Of a DNA stretch of 64,000 bases, positions 17,308 through 29,242 are shown one piece after another. Both the position numbers and the translations under genes were made by a program. The stretch lies in the NCBI GenBank assembly GCA_024330965.1, contig JANDJL010000004.1, positions 62,001 through 126,000 on the forward strand, in the 5' to 3' direction. The first letter of the stretch is position 1, and every line of letters starts with the position of its first letter. The notes under the pieces were generated by a model that saw only the letters and a list, made by a program, of their open reading frames with translations, was not told the origin of the DNA and did not search any database. Source of the DNA: Nitrospira sp. (lineage in GTDB: Bacteria; Nitrospirota; Nitrospiria; Nitrospirales; Nitrospiraceae).

Positions 17308-18050
17308 AACGCCCGCTTATTCGCATCGTTCTCATCGACGACCACGAGATGGTCCGTCAAGGCCTGCGCGCGTTTCTCGAGCGAGAGAACGATCTCGCCA
17401 TCGTAGGAGAAGCGGGGACGGCGGCTGAAGCCATTCCCCTCGTCGAGCGATTGCGCCCCCATATGGTCCTGCTCGACCTCCACCTCCCGGACGCGACCGG
17501 CATGGACATTTGCCGGAGACTCCACAATTCGGCTCCCCAGACCCGTATTTTGGTGTTGACCGGCCATACCGAAGACGCCACGGTCATCGCCGCCTTACAG
17601 AACGGCGCTCACGGATACGTTCTTAAGGACATGAGATTGGAAGATCTGCTGCAAGCCATCCGTACGGTGGCGGACGGTCGCGGCTACCTCGACCCCCGCG
17701 TGACTCAAAAAACGCTCAATTGGGTTCGATCGGGGGCGCTTGCGGCCCCCTTTAGCAACGGCCTTGCTAAACTGTCCAAGCAAGAACGTCTCATCATGCC
17801 CTTGCTCGCGGCAGGCAAAACCAACAAGGAAATCGCGGCTCACCTCCGCTTAAGCGACAAGACGGTCAAAAATTACCTTGCGAATATCTTTTTCAAAATC
17901 CACGTGAAACGCCGTGCTGAAGCCGTCGCCTGGTTCATCAAGGAAAGCCAATCTTCCCCTATGGCAACCGGCTCCGCCGCCAAGTCAATAATAAGTGGCG
18001 ACCCACCGATGATGAGACAGTGCGAGGATCAATCCGGTTGGGGAAGGTAA
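17304..18050 (+). CDS. NarL/FixJ-type response regulator
   Basis: 248 aa. Receiver domain with acidic pocket D12-D13 and phospho-acceptor D58 (MVLLDLHLPD), then a LuxR-type HTH (KLSKQERLIMPLLAAGKTNKEIAAHLRLSDKTVKNYLANIF). The start ATG overlaps the kinase stop at 17304-17307. It is a close paralogue of the regulator at 22592, sharing TVKNYLA, so the two pairs probably arose by duplication. Targets are unknown. Confidence 0.93.
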   Translation: MKRPLIRIVLIDDHEMVRQGLRAFLERENDLAIVGEAGTAAEAIPLVERLRPHMVLLDLHLPDATGMDICRRLHNSAPQTRILVLTGHTEDATVIAALQNGAHGYVLKDMRLEDLLQAIRTVADGRGYLDPRVTQKTLNWVRSGALAAPFSNGLAKLSKQERLIMPLLAAGKTNKEIAAHLRLSDKTVKNYLANIFFKIHVKRRAEAVAWFIKESQSSPMATGSAAKSIISGDPPMMRQCEDQSGWGR

Positions 18051-18184
18051 GAGAAAAGGAGCCTTCTTGTTCTTAACAGGTGTCCGGGAGAGCACGCCAT
18101 GTTTCACTCCGTAAACACAGCTCCTCTTCGCACAGTTAGATCCCGCCCTGACAGGCGAAGTAGGGTCTTGGATCGAAGCCGGTC

Positions 18185-19114
18185 ATGACCAGCCAGCAGG
18201 AGGAACGGACACAACCTGGGAGGCTGACGCCGCGACGAACGACGAGAACAGACACCGTACCTCACAGCGTTCGCAAGCCAACGGACCAATACGGCAGCCT
18301 CGGAGTACGACCCGCACGTCGTCTTCTCTCAAGTTTCCGGCCTCCCCCTCTCGACTCAACTCGCCTTCACGTAACCGGCCCCTCAAAAACCAATCGCCGA
18401 CTCACCCTCCTGACCGGTTGTTCCAATCTCACCGGCAGGAAGTTCGTGTCCTCGCTCACGGCGATGACACAACAGTTGCTCGCTCTCTCCGCTCGTCATC
18501 CCCCTTCCAGCTCCAGGTTTCGCGAGCGTGCCCTGCAACAACTCGTCTCGGTGCTCCCCTTGACGCAAACAATCGGAATCCAGAGGGGAACCACCTTCGT
18601 ACACCGTAGAAGAGAGCGAAGCGGCATTGCCGCTCAAATCAACTCTCTCGCGAGAAAACTTTTGCACATCGTCCGTGCTCTTTCCGGAGACAGGGAGGAA
18701 GAGTTCGACCTGACGGCCGAACTCTATCATCTCAAATCAGCGTACGACGACTTCGGCCACGCTCGGATCACATTGTGCCTCCAATCAGCCGCTCTTGAGA
18801 TTCTCACGAGGGAAGAAGAGCGCGATATCCTCTGTCTCGTGCGAGAGAGCGTGCGACACCGTATCCGCCACGCTCATGCCACCCACGTCTCCGTCTCTCT
18901 CCGGCGTAACGGCCAGAGAATCCGCCTCCATATTGTGGACAACGGCGTGGACATCGCCACCGGCATAACACATAGTCAGATCCGAGACGCCATCCGATCG
19001 CTGGAACATCGAGCGAGATCCCTCCGAGGAACGATGCGCGTGGAGACCATGAACGGCAACCGAGCGCGCATCACGGTCGAATTCTTCCTGGAGCCGACAC
19101 TGATCTCCCTCTAA
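18185..19114 (+). CDS. Degenerate HisKA_3-type kinase paralogue (probable pseudokinase)
   Basis: The 309-codon frame is intact. Its C-terminal half aligns with the kinase at 16489: REEEFDLTAELYHLKSAYDD and EEERDILCLVRESVRHRIRHAHATHVSVSL match EFDFVAELTSLRETYE and the N-box region there. However, the DLHD phospho-acceptor segment is gone, the N-box Asn is replaced (ESVRHRI), VDDGRGF has become VDNGVDI, and the G box has no glycines. It should neither bind ATP nor phosphorylate. The first 90 residues are Arg/Pro/Ser-rich and may be untranslated; ATG 18464 is an alternative start. Possibly a decaying copy, or a regulator of its neighbours. Confidence 0.6.
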   Translation: MTSQQEERTQPGRLTPRRTTRTDTVPHSVRKPTDQYGSLGVRPARRLLSSFRPPPLDSTRLHVTGPSKTNRRLTLLTGCSNLTGRKFVSSLTAMTQQLLALSARHPPSSSRFRERALQQLVSVLPLTQTIGIQRGTTFVHRRRERSGIAAQINSLARKLLHIVRALSGDREEEFDLTAELYHLKSAYDDFGHARITLCLQSAALEILTREEERDILCLVRESVRHRIRHAHATHVSVSLRRNGQRIRLHIVDNGVDIATGITHSQIRDAIRSLEHRARSLRGTMRVETMNGNRARITVEFFLEPTLISL

Positions 19115-19293
19115 ATCTCATCCACTGCACCGGCTCATCAACTGGCCGGAGCCCACCTTCTCGTTGCCTCATTCAGTTCCAGGAGAGCGCTTGCAAGGTC
19201 TTCCCCGCACTTCTTTCAGAGCCCCGTTGCCTTTGTACGAGAGTTCCTCGTCCCGCCTCCCATCGGACTCCTCCGCCCTCTGGTTGAAGCCGT

Positions 19294-19324
19294 CCGGTTA
19301 CGACCGGCTGGATTTTTCCCTTTT
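19294..19324 (+). terminator. Weak intrinsic terminator candidate
   Basis: CCGGT-TACG-ACCGG hairpin (19294-19307, stem 5 bp) followed after 5 nt by ATTTTTCCCTTTT. It sits 180 nt after the pseudokinase gene and 77 nt before the next kinase start, where a terminator would separate the two units. Confidence 0.35.
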
Positions 19325-19400
19325 ACAGACTTTAGACTGATTCGTTCTTTTTCATTACGAACCTCTTGCGATCTAGCCATTGAGTGAAGGATGGTCCGCT

Positions 19401-22400
19401 ATGATCACCAGCTTCGGGGACGAGCAGTCTTTCTTGGTCTCCCATGACGAACTGACGGCCATCCGCGCGCGCCTCGCTCGATTGGAACGGGAGGTCGCTA
19501 CCCTCACGTGGACCAACCATGCCATCAGCACTCTGGCCTCCTGCGACGGAACCGTTGAAGGGCGAGCATTCCTCGATCAGCTCAGCCGTCGCCTCGCCGA
19601 CATTCTGAAGGTCTCGCATGTGTTGATCACGGAATTGGCCCCGGGGCGGACGGATCGACTACGGGTCGTCGCCGGGTGGTCTCGCGGCCGGATCATCGAG
19701 CCGCTGGAGTATGACCTTGCCGACACACCCTGTCAGATCGTCCTGGAACGGGGGTCGGTTTTTTTCCCCAAGGAAGCATGCCGGCTGTTCCCTCACAGCT
19801 CATATCTCACCCGATACGGCATTGAAAGTTACATGGGAGCATCCCTCTCGGGCAAGGACGGTCGAACGGCCGGTCATCTCTGTATCATGGACGAGCAGCC
19901 GTTTTTGTTCGAGCCCGTGCAAGGGCACGCCGTTGTCAAGGTCTTCGCGCAGCGGGCAGGAGCCGAACTGGAGCGGCTCCGCGCGGAAGAGACCATCCGG
20001 CAGCGTGAAGAATGGTTCCGCACCCTGTACGACGATAACCCCTCCATGTACTTCACGCTCTCACCGGATGGTCGTATCGTCTCGGTCAATCGGTATGGAG
20101 CCGCGCAGCTTGGTTACACGGTGGACGAACTGGTCAACCAATCGGTGCTGATGGTCTTCGACGCATCCGATCGAGAAACCGTGCTAGCTCAGCTTCAACA
20201 ATGCGCAGGTCACCCTTTTCGAACATTCACGTGGGAAATCCAAAAAACCCGCAAGGACGGGTCCCGCCTCTGGGTGCACGAGCGAGCCCGAGCGATTGTG
20301 AGTCCCGACGGCGGGCTGATGATCCTCATCGCCTGCGAAGACGTGACCGAGCACCGCAGAACCACTCGCCTCCTTGCAACCCTCATTCATGAGTCCCCCC
20401 TTCCGATCATCAGTCTCGATCATACGGCGAAAGTCATAAGCTGGAACCCCGCCGCCACCAAGTTGTTCGGCTGGTCCGAGGAAGAAGTCATCGGCAAAGA
20501 ATTGCCGTACATTCCGCCCGGAGAAGAGGAAACCGCCGTTCTCTTGTGGGAAGCCGGCATGCGCGGAGAACTCACCGCCCCCGTTGAATTACGCCGCCAA
20601 CGCAAAGACGGGACTTTGCTCGACCTACTGCTCTGGCCGGTGTACGTGCGAGAGCGACCGGGACATGACGGCTTCGAGACAGCCATCGGCATTCTTGTCG
20701 ATCAATCCAATTTGGTGCGGGCCGAGGCTGCTCGCAGAGAAAGCGAACGACGCCTGCGCATGATCATCGACAGCGAGCCGGAGTGTGTCAAGACCGCCGA
20801 CACCGAGGGTCTGATCACCAGCATGAATCCAGCCGGCCTCGCCATGTTGGGAGCGGTATCAGAGCGGGACATCCTCGGCAAACCGATCTTGTCATTCATT
20901 CACCCGCAGGACCGCCCCGCGTATGAACGGTTTCACCGGATGGTCTGCGCCGGGGAACGTGGTGTCCTCACCTGTCGCCTCATCGACCTTTGCGGGCGGG
21001 AACGACACATTGAATCCCATACCGTTCCCCTTCGTGACGACGCAGGGATCGTGACCGGCACGCTCAGCATCACCCGCGACATCACCATCCGCAAGCAAGC
21101 GGAGGAGGCGTTACGGGTGAGCGAGGCTGCCCTCCATCGGTTCATCGCCAATGCCCCCGTGGGCCTGGTGATCGCCGATCGAGACACCCGCCTCTTGCAT
21201 GTCAACCGAGCATTCTGCGAGCTGACGGGCTATGACGAGAGAGAGTTGATCGGCCAGACTTCTGCTCTGTACACGCACCAGGATGACCTCGACGAGAGCC
21301 TTCGCCTTGCTTCCCGGTTTGCCACTGAACAGGCCGACTTCACCGTGAAACAACGGTATGTCCGCAAGAACGGCGACACCATTTGGGTCTCCGTCAAGGT
21401 CACCCATGTTCAGTTGCCCAACCGGGACCAGCCGCTGCTTCTCACAGCGGTGCAGGACATCACCGAACAGAGGAAATCCGAACGGTTGCTCGAACAGGAG
21501 AAACAGATCCTCGAATCCATCGCCGGCGACGCCCCCCTCTCCTCGGTTCTGGAAACCATCTGCACGATGGTCGAAGCCACAGCCCCGCACCTGCTGTGTT
21601 CAATCGTCTTCCTCGATCCACGGCGCAACTGCCTCCGGCCCGGCCCAGCCCCCAGTTTGCCGCCGGACTACGTGGCGCTCGCTGACGGCATCCCTATCGG
21701 CCCCTCGGTCGGCTCCTGTGGAACGGCGGCCTACACAGGCCGGCCGGTTATCGCCTCTGACATCGCCACCGATCCGCTGTGGGCTCCCTGGCGGGACCTT
21801 GCGCTTGCCTACGGTCTCCGCTCCTGCTGGTCCATGCCGATCAAATCTCCTTCGGGACAAGTGCTCGGTTCATTCGCGATTTATAGCCGAGCGCCCCGAC
21901 ATCCAACTGCTGGAGACCTCGCCCTCATGGAACGAACCGCCCACCTGGCCGGCATTGCCATGACACGGGCCCGCGCGAAAGAAGAGCGGGAACAATTAAG
22001 CCAGGACCTTCACGACAACATCCTTCAATCTCTGTATGCCATCGGCATGCAATTAGAGGCAAACCGACTCTCGTCGGCTCGGTCTTCGAAGAAATCACAG
22101 ACCCACATCGTGCAGGCGATTGATCAACTGAACCGGCTTGTCAGCGACGTCAGACAGTACATCGCGTGCTTAAAGCAGGCCTCTCCGCCGGCCGTGGATT
22201 TTGGACAAGCATTGCGGCAAATAATTGCATTGTCCTCCGTGGCGGGGGAACCGACGCCCGAATTCGACATTGAAGAGTCCGCAATCTCCCTGGTGACGCC
22301 CGAGCAAGGAGAACACCTGCTGAACATCGCGCGGGAGGCCCTGAGCAACAGCGTGCGACACAGCGGCGCGAAACGGCGCCTGGTGCGGGTAAGCCGAGCC

Positions 22401-22595
22401 GGCGCCTCAATCCGTCTGGAAATCCGAGACGATGGAATCGGCTTTGACCCGAAGAAACGACGGAAACGGGGCCACGGCCTCAGCCATATGGCAACCCGCG
22501 CAAGACGCCTTGGCGCACGGTTCACACTCGAAAGCCAACGTGGAAAGGGGACGCACATCATCGTTGACGTCCCGATTATTAAGGAACTCGCATGA
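19401..22595 (+). CDS. Multi-domain GAF/PAS sensor histidine kinase (HisKA_3 class)
   Basis: 1064 aa from ATG 19401 (weak AAGG upstream; an in-frame TTG at 19380 is less likely). Order: a short coiled start; GAF (about 45-190); four PAS domains (about 200-330, 330-440, 450-570, 570-690), each with a PAC-like end such as VTEHRRTT, DITIRKQAEEAL and DITEQRKSERLL; a second GAF (about 700-850); then the kinase core with H871 in SQDLHDNILQSLYAIGMQLEANRL and an HATPase (EALSNSVRHSG, DDGIGFDP, GHGLSHM). No membrane segment, so it senses intracellular ligands or redox state. Its stop overlaps the next regulator start (ATGA). Confidence 0.93.
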   Translation: MITSFGDEQSFLVSHDELTAIRARLARLEREVATLTWTNHAISTLASCDGTVEGRAFLDQLSRRLADILKVSHVLITELAPGRTDRLRVVAGWSRGRIIEPLEYDLADTPCQIVLERGSVFFPKEACRLFPHSSYLTRYGIESYMGASLSGKDGRTAGHLCIMDEQPFLFEPVQGHAVVKVFAQRAGAELERLRAEETIRQREEWFRTLYDDNPSMYFTLSPDGRIVSVNRYGAAQLGYTVDELVNQSVLMVFDASDRETVLAQLQQCAGHPFRTFTWEIQKTRKDGSRLWVHERARAIVSPDGGLMILIACEDVTEHRRTTRLLATLIHESPLPIISLDHTAKVISWNPAATKLFGWSEEEVIGKELPYIPPGEEETAVLLWEAGMRGELTAPVELRRQRKDGTLLDLLLWPVYVRERPGHDGFETAIGILVDQSNLVRAEAARRESERRLRMIIDSEPECVKTADTEGLITSMNPAGLAMLGAVSERDILGKPILSFIHPQDRPAYERFHRMVCAGERGVLTCRLIDLCGRERHIESHTVPLRDDAGIVTGTLSITRDITIRKQAEEALRVSEAALHRFIANAPVGLVIADRDTRLLHVNRAFCELTGYDERELIGQTSALYTHQDDLDESLRLASRFATEQADFTVKQRYVRKNGDTIWVSVKVTHVQLPNRDQPLLLTAVQDITEQRKSERLLEQEKQILESIAGDAPLSSVLETICTMVEATAPHLLCSIVFLDPRRNCLRPGPAPSLPPDYVALADGIPIGPSVGSCGTAAYTGRPVIASDIATDPLWAPWRDLALAYGLRSCWSMPIKSPSGQVLGSFAIYSRAPRHPTAGDLALMERTAHLAGIAMTRARAKEEREQLSQDLHDNILQSLYAIGMQLEANRLSSARSSKKSQTHIVQAIDQLNRLVSDVRQYIACLKQASPPAVDFGQALRQIIALSSVAGEPTPEFDIEESAISLVTPEQGEHLLNIAREALSNSVRHSGAKRRLVRVSRAGASIRLEIRDDGIGFDPKKRRKRGHGLSHMATRARRLGARFTLESQRGKGTHIIVDVPIIKELA

Positions 22596-23323
22596 AAGCT
22601 CTAAAAGCCACAACGCCCAAAACGATCCGAGTCGTCATCGTCGATGATCACGAAGTCGTGCGCATCGGCCTTCGCGCGGTGCTCAACCTTACATCTGGCA
22701 TCAAGGTCGTCGGACAAACAGCGTCGATGAGAGAGGCGATAAGCCTGTGCGAGCGCCTGCGACCAGACCTCGCCCTTCTCGATATCCGCCTCCCTGACGG
22801 CAGCGGCATTGACGCCGCGCGCGAGATCCTCTCCTATTCTCCCTCCACCAAAGTCTTGTTCTTGACCAGCTTTGCGGACGACCACACGGTCACGGAAGCC
22901 ATCCTGTCCGGCGCCCACGGGTATCTACTCAAGGATATCGCCTCAGACGGACTCGTTCGGGCCATTCGGACCATCGCCGATGGTCACACCTTGATCGATC
23001 CACGCTTAGCCGATCTCTCTCAACCGCAGTCCAGGGACTCCCGCTTCTCGATGAGCCGACCCAAACGTCCGCTGCTCTCTCCCCAGGAGCAACGACTGTT
23101 GCCATTGATTGCAGATGGCCTGACCAACAGGGAAATCGCAAGCGTTCTTCAATTGAGCGAAAAGACGGTCAAAAATTATCTGGCTAAGCTTTGCACGAAA
23201 CTCAACATCGGGCGTCGGTCGCAATTGGCCGCGTTTTACGCGGCGAGTTTCAAAGGTTCCGGAGGCCTCCTTGCCTCCTCCTATCCTCAAGATTCAGTCA
23301 TCCCAGCCGATAGGAGTAAGTGA
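22592..23323 (+). CDS. NarL/FixJ-type response regulator
   Basis: 243 aa, receiver with D18-D19 and phospho-acceptor D64 (ALLDIRLPDGSG), then a LuxR-type HTH (LLSPQEQRLLPLIADGLTNREIASVLQLSEKTVKNYLAKL). Translationally coupled to the large GAF/PAS kinase by a 4-nt overlap, so it is the predicted cognate partner. Closely similar to the regulator at 17304. The last 25 residues form a polar tail with no recognisable motif. Confidence 0.93.
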   Translation: MKALKATTPKTIRVVIVDDHEVVRIGLRAVLNLTSGIKVVGQTASMREAISLCERLRPDLALLDIRLPDGSGIDAAREILSYSPSTKVLFLTSFADDHTVTEAILSGAHGYLLKDIASDGLVRAIRTIADGHTLIDPRLADLSQPQSRDSRFSMSRPKRPLLSPQEQRLLPLIADGLTNREIASVLQLSEKTVKNYLAKLCTKLNIGRRSQLAAFYAASFKGSGGLLASSYPQDSVIPADRSK

Positions 23324-23437
23324 ACCGGAGAGCCACGCGCAGGGAAACGGCGCTGGACGGCAGGATACGGTACCCGACCTCGTTTCAGCGTCGATGAGAG
23401 CTAGCCTGCGCCGTTCAACACGCGCGACACCCGCTCT

Positions 23438-25921
<2,484 letters not shown>

Positions 25922-26092
25922 CAACTTCCTCCTTTTCCCCTGCTCCACGACATGGTGTTGGCTCCCCGCCGATGCCGACGAAGAAACAGGTTTGGCCGTT
26001 TCCCATCGCATCCGCGAGCCGGATTGACACCTTCCAAGCCCCCTGACTACGATACGGCCCGCACCGAGACGAACGCCAGAAGCAGGACCGAT

Positions 26093-26686
26093 ATGGCTGA
26101 CGATTCCATCACACCCACCCCTCCGAGGACGGTTTCGCCCCCTCCCGTGCCACTCTCGCGTGCGGAGCACTGGTTCGAGGTCATCGTCTTCGCCAGTCGA
26201 TGGATTCAAGCCCCCTTGTACGCCGGCCTCATTGTGGCGGAGCTCCTCTATGCCTACAAATTCCTAGTCGAGCTGTGGGAAATGGCAACTCACATCCACA
26301 AGATGGAAGAAACCGTGTTCATGCTGGGAGTCTTGGGACTGATCGACGTCACGATGGTGGCGAATCTCTTAACGATGGTCGTGATAGGCGGCTACGCCAC
26401 CTTCGTGAGCAAGCTCGACCTGGAGACCCATCCCGACCGGCCTGATTGGCTGAGCCACGTCGATCCAGGCACCATCAAGGTCAAGTTGGCTGCCTCATTG
26501 ATCGGCATTTCCAGCATCCATCTTCTGAAAGCCTTCGTGGATGTGGCGAACGAGAACCCTGAACACATCAAGTGGAAAATTTTCATCCACCTCACCTTCC
26601 TCGGGTCCGCCATCCTGCTGGCCTGGACCGACACGATCATGCAGAAGGCGAAGAAGCATGAATGGAGCGTCTCTCGTCGTTCGTGA
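26093..26686 (+). CDS. UPF0114 family (YqhA-type) inner-membrane protein
   Basis: 197 aa from ATG 26093. It matches the family pattern HWFEVIVFASRWIQAPLYAGLIVAELLYAYKF ... MLGVLGLIDVTMVANLLTMVVIGGY, with four membrane helices and the conserved Asp in the second. The polar Pro-rich N-terminus of about 25 residues precedes helix 1. Function in the family is not established. It stands alone between the hybrid kinase and a convergent signalling operon. Confidence 0.88.
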   Translation: MADDSITPTPPRTVSPPPVPLSRAEHWFEVIVFASRWIQAPLYAGLIVAELLYAYKFLVELWEMATHIHKMEETVFMLGVLGLIDVTMVANLLTMVVIGGYATFVSKLDLETHPDRPDWLSHVDPGTIKVKLAASLIGISSIHLLKAFVDVANENPEHIKWKIFIHLTFLGSAILLAWTDTIMQKAKKHEWSVSRRS

Positions 26687-26696
26687 AACGTAGCTC

Positions 26697-26765
26697 GCTG
26701 CCAAGTTTCGGGTTTCTCGTTTCAAGTTTGGAGACAATACCTCGTGCAACCTGAAACCTTTGCTC
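26697..26765. repeat. Low-complexity intergenic element
   Basis: Between convergent genes there are repeated variants of AAGTTTCGGGTTTC / TTTCAAGTTT / AACCTGAAACC. On the minus strand this reads as imperfect GAAAC-rich units. Such short motif-repeat stretches are often multi-copy in a genome. Whether this one is cannot be tested inside the window. Confidence 0.35.
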
Positions 26766-26825
26766 CTGATGACGAGATACGACACCCAGGCGGTTTCGTC
26801 ACGAACCACACTGAATAATGCGGGT

Positions 26826-28013
26826 CTATGCGGTTTTTCGTGGATCGGCCGGACGTCCGGCGCAGTCTCGCGAGACTATCGGGATCAGCACCGTAAACGG
26901 CTGTCGAATTCCGCTGAGTTCCCCGAAATTTTTGAGACGCATGATCATGGATGGAGTGACTTCCTGGCCCTTTGATGCAAGGAGCACATCGGTACTTGAC
27001 TTGACGTCTTCGCCCAAAATCATGCCTTTATCAAGATCGGCCACGGTGGCCGTCCGCATCTCATATTTGATCTCCCGGGCGAATGCCGTTTTCAACGCGT
27101 CGACCACCGTCGGATCGTACCAGCCTTTCCGTTGCTTCAGCTGATCGAACGCCTCAACCTTCGTCTTGCCAGCCGACTCGAGCGCATCGAAGTCCAACGC
27201 GACCTTCAGAATTCTGGCCTCCATTGGAATCGCCTCGCCCTTCCGATGGTCGCCCAGCGCGCCGACTCCGTCATAATATCTGTCCTGACACTTGATGATC
27301 TCCGCCACTCTTGTCATTCGCGGGATCTTGGCGATCAGATCGTATGCCACAAAGGGATGTTGATTGAATAATTGGGACTCTTCTGGCGTCAACGCGTCGC
27401 CTCGATACACTTTCTTGAGCACCGCTTCCGGCAGGATCACACAGCCGATCTGGGATAACATGGCGGCGGTTTTGATCGTCCACAGCTCGCTGACGTGGAG
27501 TTCAGCCGCGATCGCCTCGACATACCGCATGATGCGGAACGACCGCCCGAAGGCTTCCGGATTGACCAACGACAGCACTTCGCACAGCACTCTGATACTT
27601 CCGCTGAGGGTATGCTCCAAGAGTTCGCGTTCCGCGGTGATCAGGCGGTGCTGCGCCAGACCCGCTTTGAGCGTGTTCGCCAACATCTCTGGTGTACAGG
27701 GTTTGGTCAAGAATCGGAAGATCTGTCCCTGGTTGATCGCATCGATCGACGCCTGAAGGTCCGCGTTGCCGGTCAACAGGATGCGGACGATATCCGGCGC
27801 CTGCTCTCGGACCTTGGTCAGGAACTGAATGCCGTTCATGCCAGGCATTTTCAGATCAGACACCACCACCGCGAACGGCCCCGCCTCGGCGACCATCCGA
27901 AGACCTTGTTCCGGCCCGATGGCGGTTTCCAGCTTGAAGTCCTTGCGAAGATGGCGCTTGTACCCGTCTAAGATATTCGCGTCGTCGTCCACACAGAGAA
28001 TCGCGTCAGTCAT
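26826..28013 (-). CDS. Response regulator with a catalytically degenerate HD-GYP-like output domain
   Basis: 395 aa. Receiver with D9-D11 and phospho-acceptor D53 (VVSDLKMPGMNG), then a helical domain aligning with HD-GYP phosphodiesterases. The metal ligands are lost: the first His is Arg (GRSFRIMRYV), LHDIGK reads LSQIGC, HHE reads CQD (IIKCQDRYYDG), and GYP is absent. It cannot hydrolyse c-di-GMP in the usual way and probably binds a partner. The ATG at 28013 overlaps the upstream HDOD gene by 8 nt. Last gene of the minus-strand signalling operon. Confidence 0.85.
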   Translation of the reverse strand: MTDAILCVDDDANILDGYKRHLRKDFKLETAIGPEQGLRMVAEAGPFAVVVSDLKMPGMNGIQFLTKVREQAPDIVRILLTGNADLQASIDAINQGQIFRFLTKPCTPEMLANTLKAGLAQHRLITAERELLEHTLSGSIRVLCEVLSLVNPEAFGRSFRIMRYVEAIAAELHVSELWTIKTAAMLSQIGCVILPEAVLKKVYRGDALTPEESQLFNQHPFVAYDLIAKIPRMTRVAEIIKCQDRYYDGVGALGDHRKGEAIPMEARILKVALDFDALESAGKTKVEAFDQLKQRKGWYDPTVVDALKTAFAREIKYEMRTATVADLDKGMILGEDVKSSTDVLLASKGQEVTPSMIMRLKNFGELSGIRQPFTVLIPIVSRDCAGRPADPRKTA

Positions 28014-29220
28014 TCGCCGTCTCCTTCTGAAGTCGGCTAGCCAGATCGCGCCAATACGGCAACCGGTCGGCAAGATGAAGTTTCTCCACGTATGCCAGAT
28101 CGATCGTCGACGGCTGGCCGCCGCTCGCTGGCGCCATCCTTTCCCATCGCAACGCGTCGGCCACATGAACTGCCGTGAGCGGATGGAAAGCCGCTCCAGG
28201 ATAGTCGGCCGGGCGATGGTGAAACGCCACCACCTCCACGATCGGAGCCTCCAACCCCCAGAGCCCCAGTATATAAGCCCCGACCTCCGCGTGGGTGACA
28301 CCGAACTCCCGCTGTTCTGCCTCCCATACTGGAACGCATTCCTCCGACGCGGTCCTAAGGGTGGCCTCGTACCTGTCGCGGGCGTTGGCCACGAGCACCA
28401 AGATGCCCACATCGTGGAGGAGCCCGGCCGTGTACGCCTGTTCGATCTCCCGATCGGAGGCTTTCTCGGCCTTCGCGAGAATCCGCGCCAGCGAGCCGGT
28501 CTCCAGACTCTCGGCCCACAGACGGTCGATCTGAAAGAGCGCCCCCTCCATCGTTTTCGGAAACTGGGAGAACACATGGACCGTCAAGACGAGCGCCTGA
28601 ATCGTGTCCAGCCCCAACAGATTCACCGCCTGCTCCGGAGTCGAGACCGCGCCGTTCAGCCCGAAATAGGCCGAATTGACAAGCTGGAGCACTTTCGCCG
28701 TCATGCCCATGTCTTTGGCAATGATCGCGCCGATGGTTTTCAGTGAAGACGTCTCGGACTCCACCTCCTTCTTGATCTCTGCAAACAGGGTCGGCTGGCT
28801 AGGAATCTGCCGCATGCCGGCGACCAGCCGTCTGAGGGACTCGTTTCCGATCAACTCGCGCAGCGCGCAGGCCCGCTGGATGGTTGCCTTGAGATGTTCC
28901 GTCTCGCACGGTTTCGCCAGATACTGATGCGACGCGCCGATCGATTGATAGATCATCTGTCGGTCCGACTGGCCGGACAGCACGATCCGGATGATCTGCG
29001 GATATCGTCGCTGGACTTCGTCCAGCAACTGAGCGCCGTTCATTCCCGGCATGCGCATATCCGACACCACGACGTCAAACGGCGCTTGCTCCAACGCCGT
29101 CAGCGCGTCCTTGCCGCCGGTCACGAAGGTCATGTCCCATTCGTGCCGCATGGAGCGCAGCGACCGCTTGAGCCCATCGAGCAATTTCGTTTCATCGTCC
29201 ACAAACAGGAGTCGTATCAC
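28006..29220 (-). CDS. Response regulator with HDOD output domain
   Basis: 404 aa from GTG 29220, which has GGAAGG 9 nt upstream. Receiver (RLLFVDDETKLLDG; phospho-acceptor in VVVSDMRMPGMNG), then an HDOD domain from about residue 135 (PSQPTLFAEIKKEVES ... AKVLQLVNSAYFGL ... AYTAGLLHDVGILVL). HDOD proteins are usually non-enzymatic signalling scaffolds related to HD phosphohydrolases. Middle of the operon, 22 nt after a truncated receiver ORF and overlapping the next regulator. Confidence 0.92.
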   Translation of the reverse strand: MIRLLFVDDETKLLDGLKRSLRSMRHEWDMTFVTGGKDALTALEQAPFDVVVSDMRMPGMNGAQLLDEVQRRYPQIIRIVLSGQSDRQMIYQSIGASHQYLAKPCETEHLKATIQRACALRELIGNESLRRLVAGMRQIPSQPTLFAEIKKEVESETSSLKTIGAIIAKDMGMTAKVLQLVNSAYFGLNGAVSTPEQAVNLLGLDTIQALVLTVHVFSQFPKTMEGALFQIDRLWAESLETGSLARILAKAEKASDREIEQAYTAGLLHDVGILVLVANARDRYEATLRTASEECVPVWEAEQREFGVTHAEVGAYILGLWGLEAPIVEVVAFHHRPADYPGAAFHPLTAVHVADALRWERMAPASGGQPSTIDLAYVEKLHLADRLPYWRDLASRLQKETAND

Positions 29221-29242
29221 GGTATGAAACCTTCCTCTGCCC

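Noticed and set aside
28014..28577. N-terminal extension of the degenerate HD-GYP regulator to 28577
   Set aside because: The added residues are a wrong-frame translation of the HDOD gene; the receiver starts cleanly at ATG 28013, overlapping the HDOD stop.
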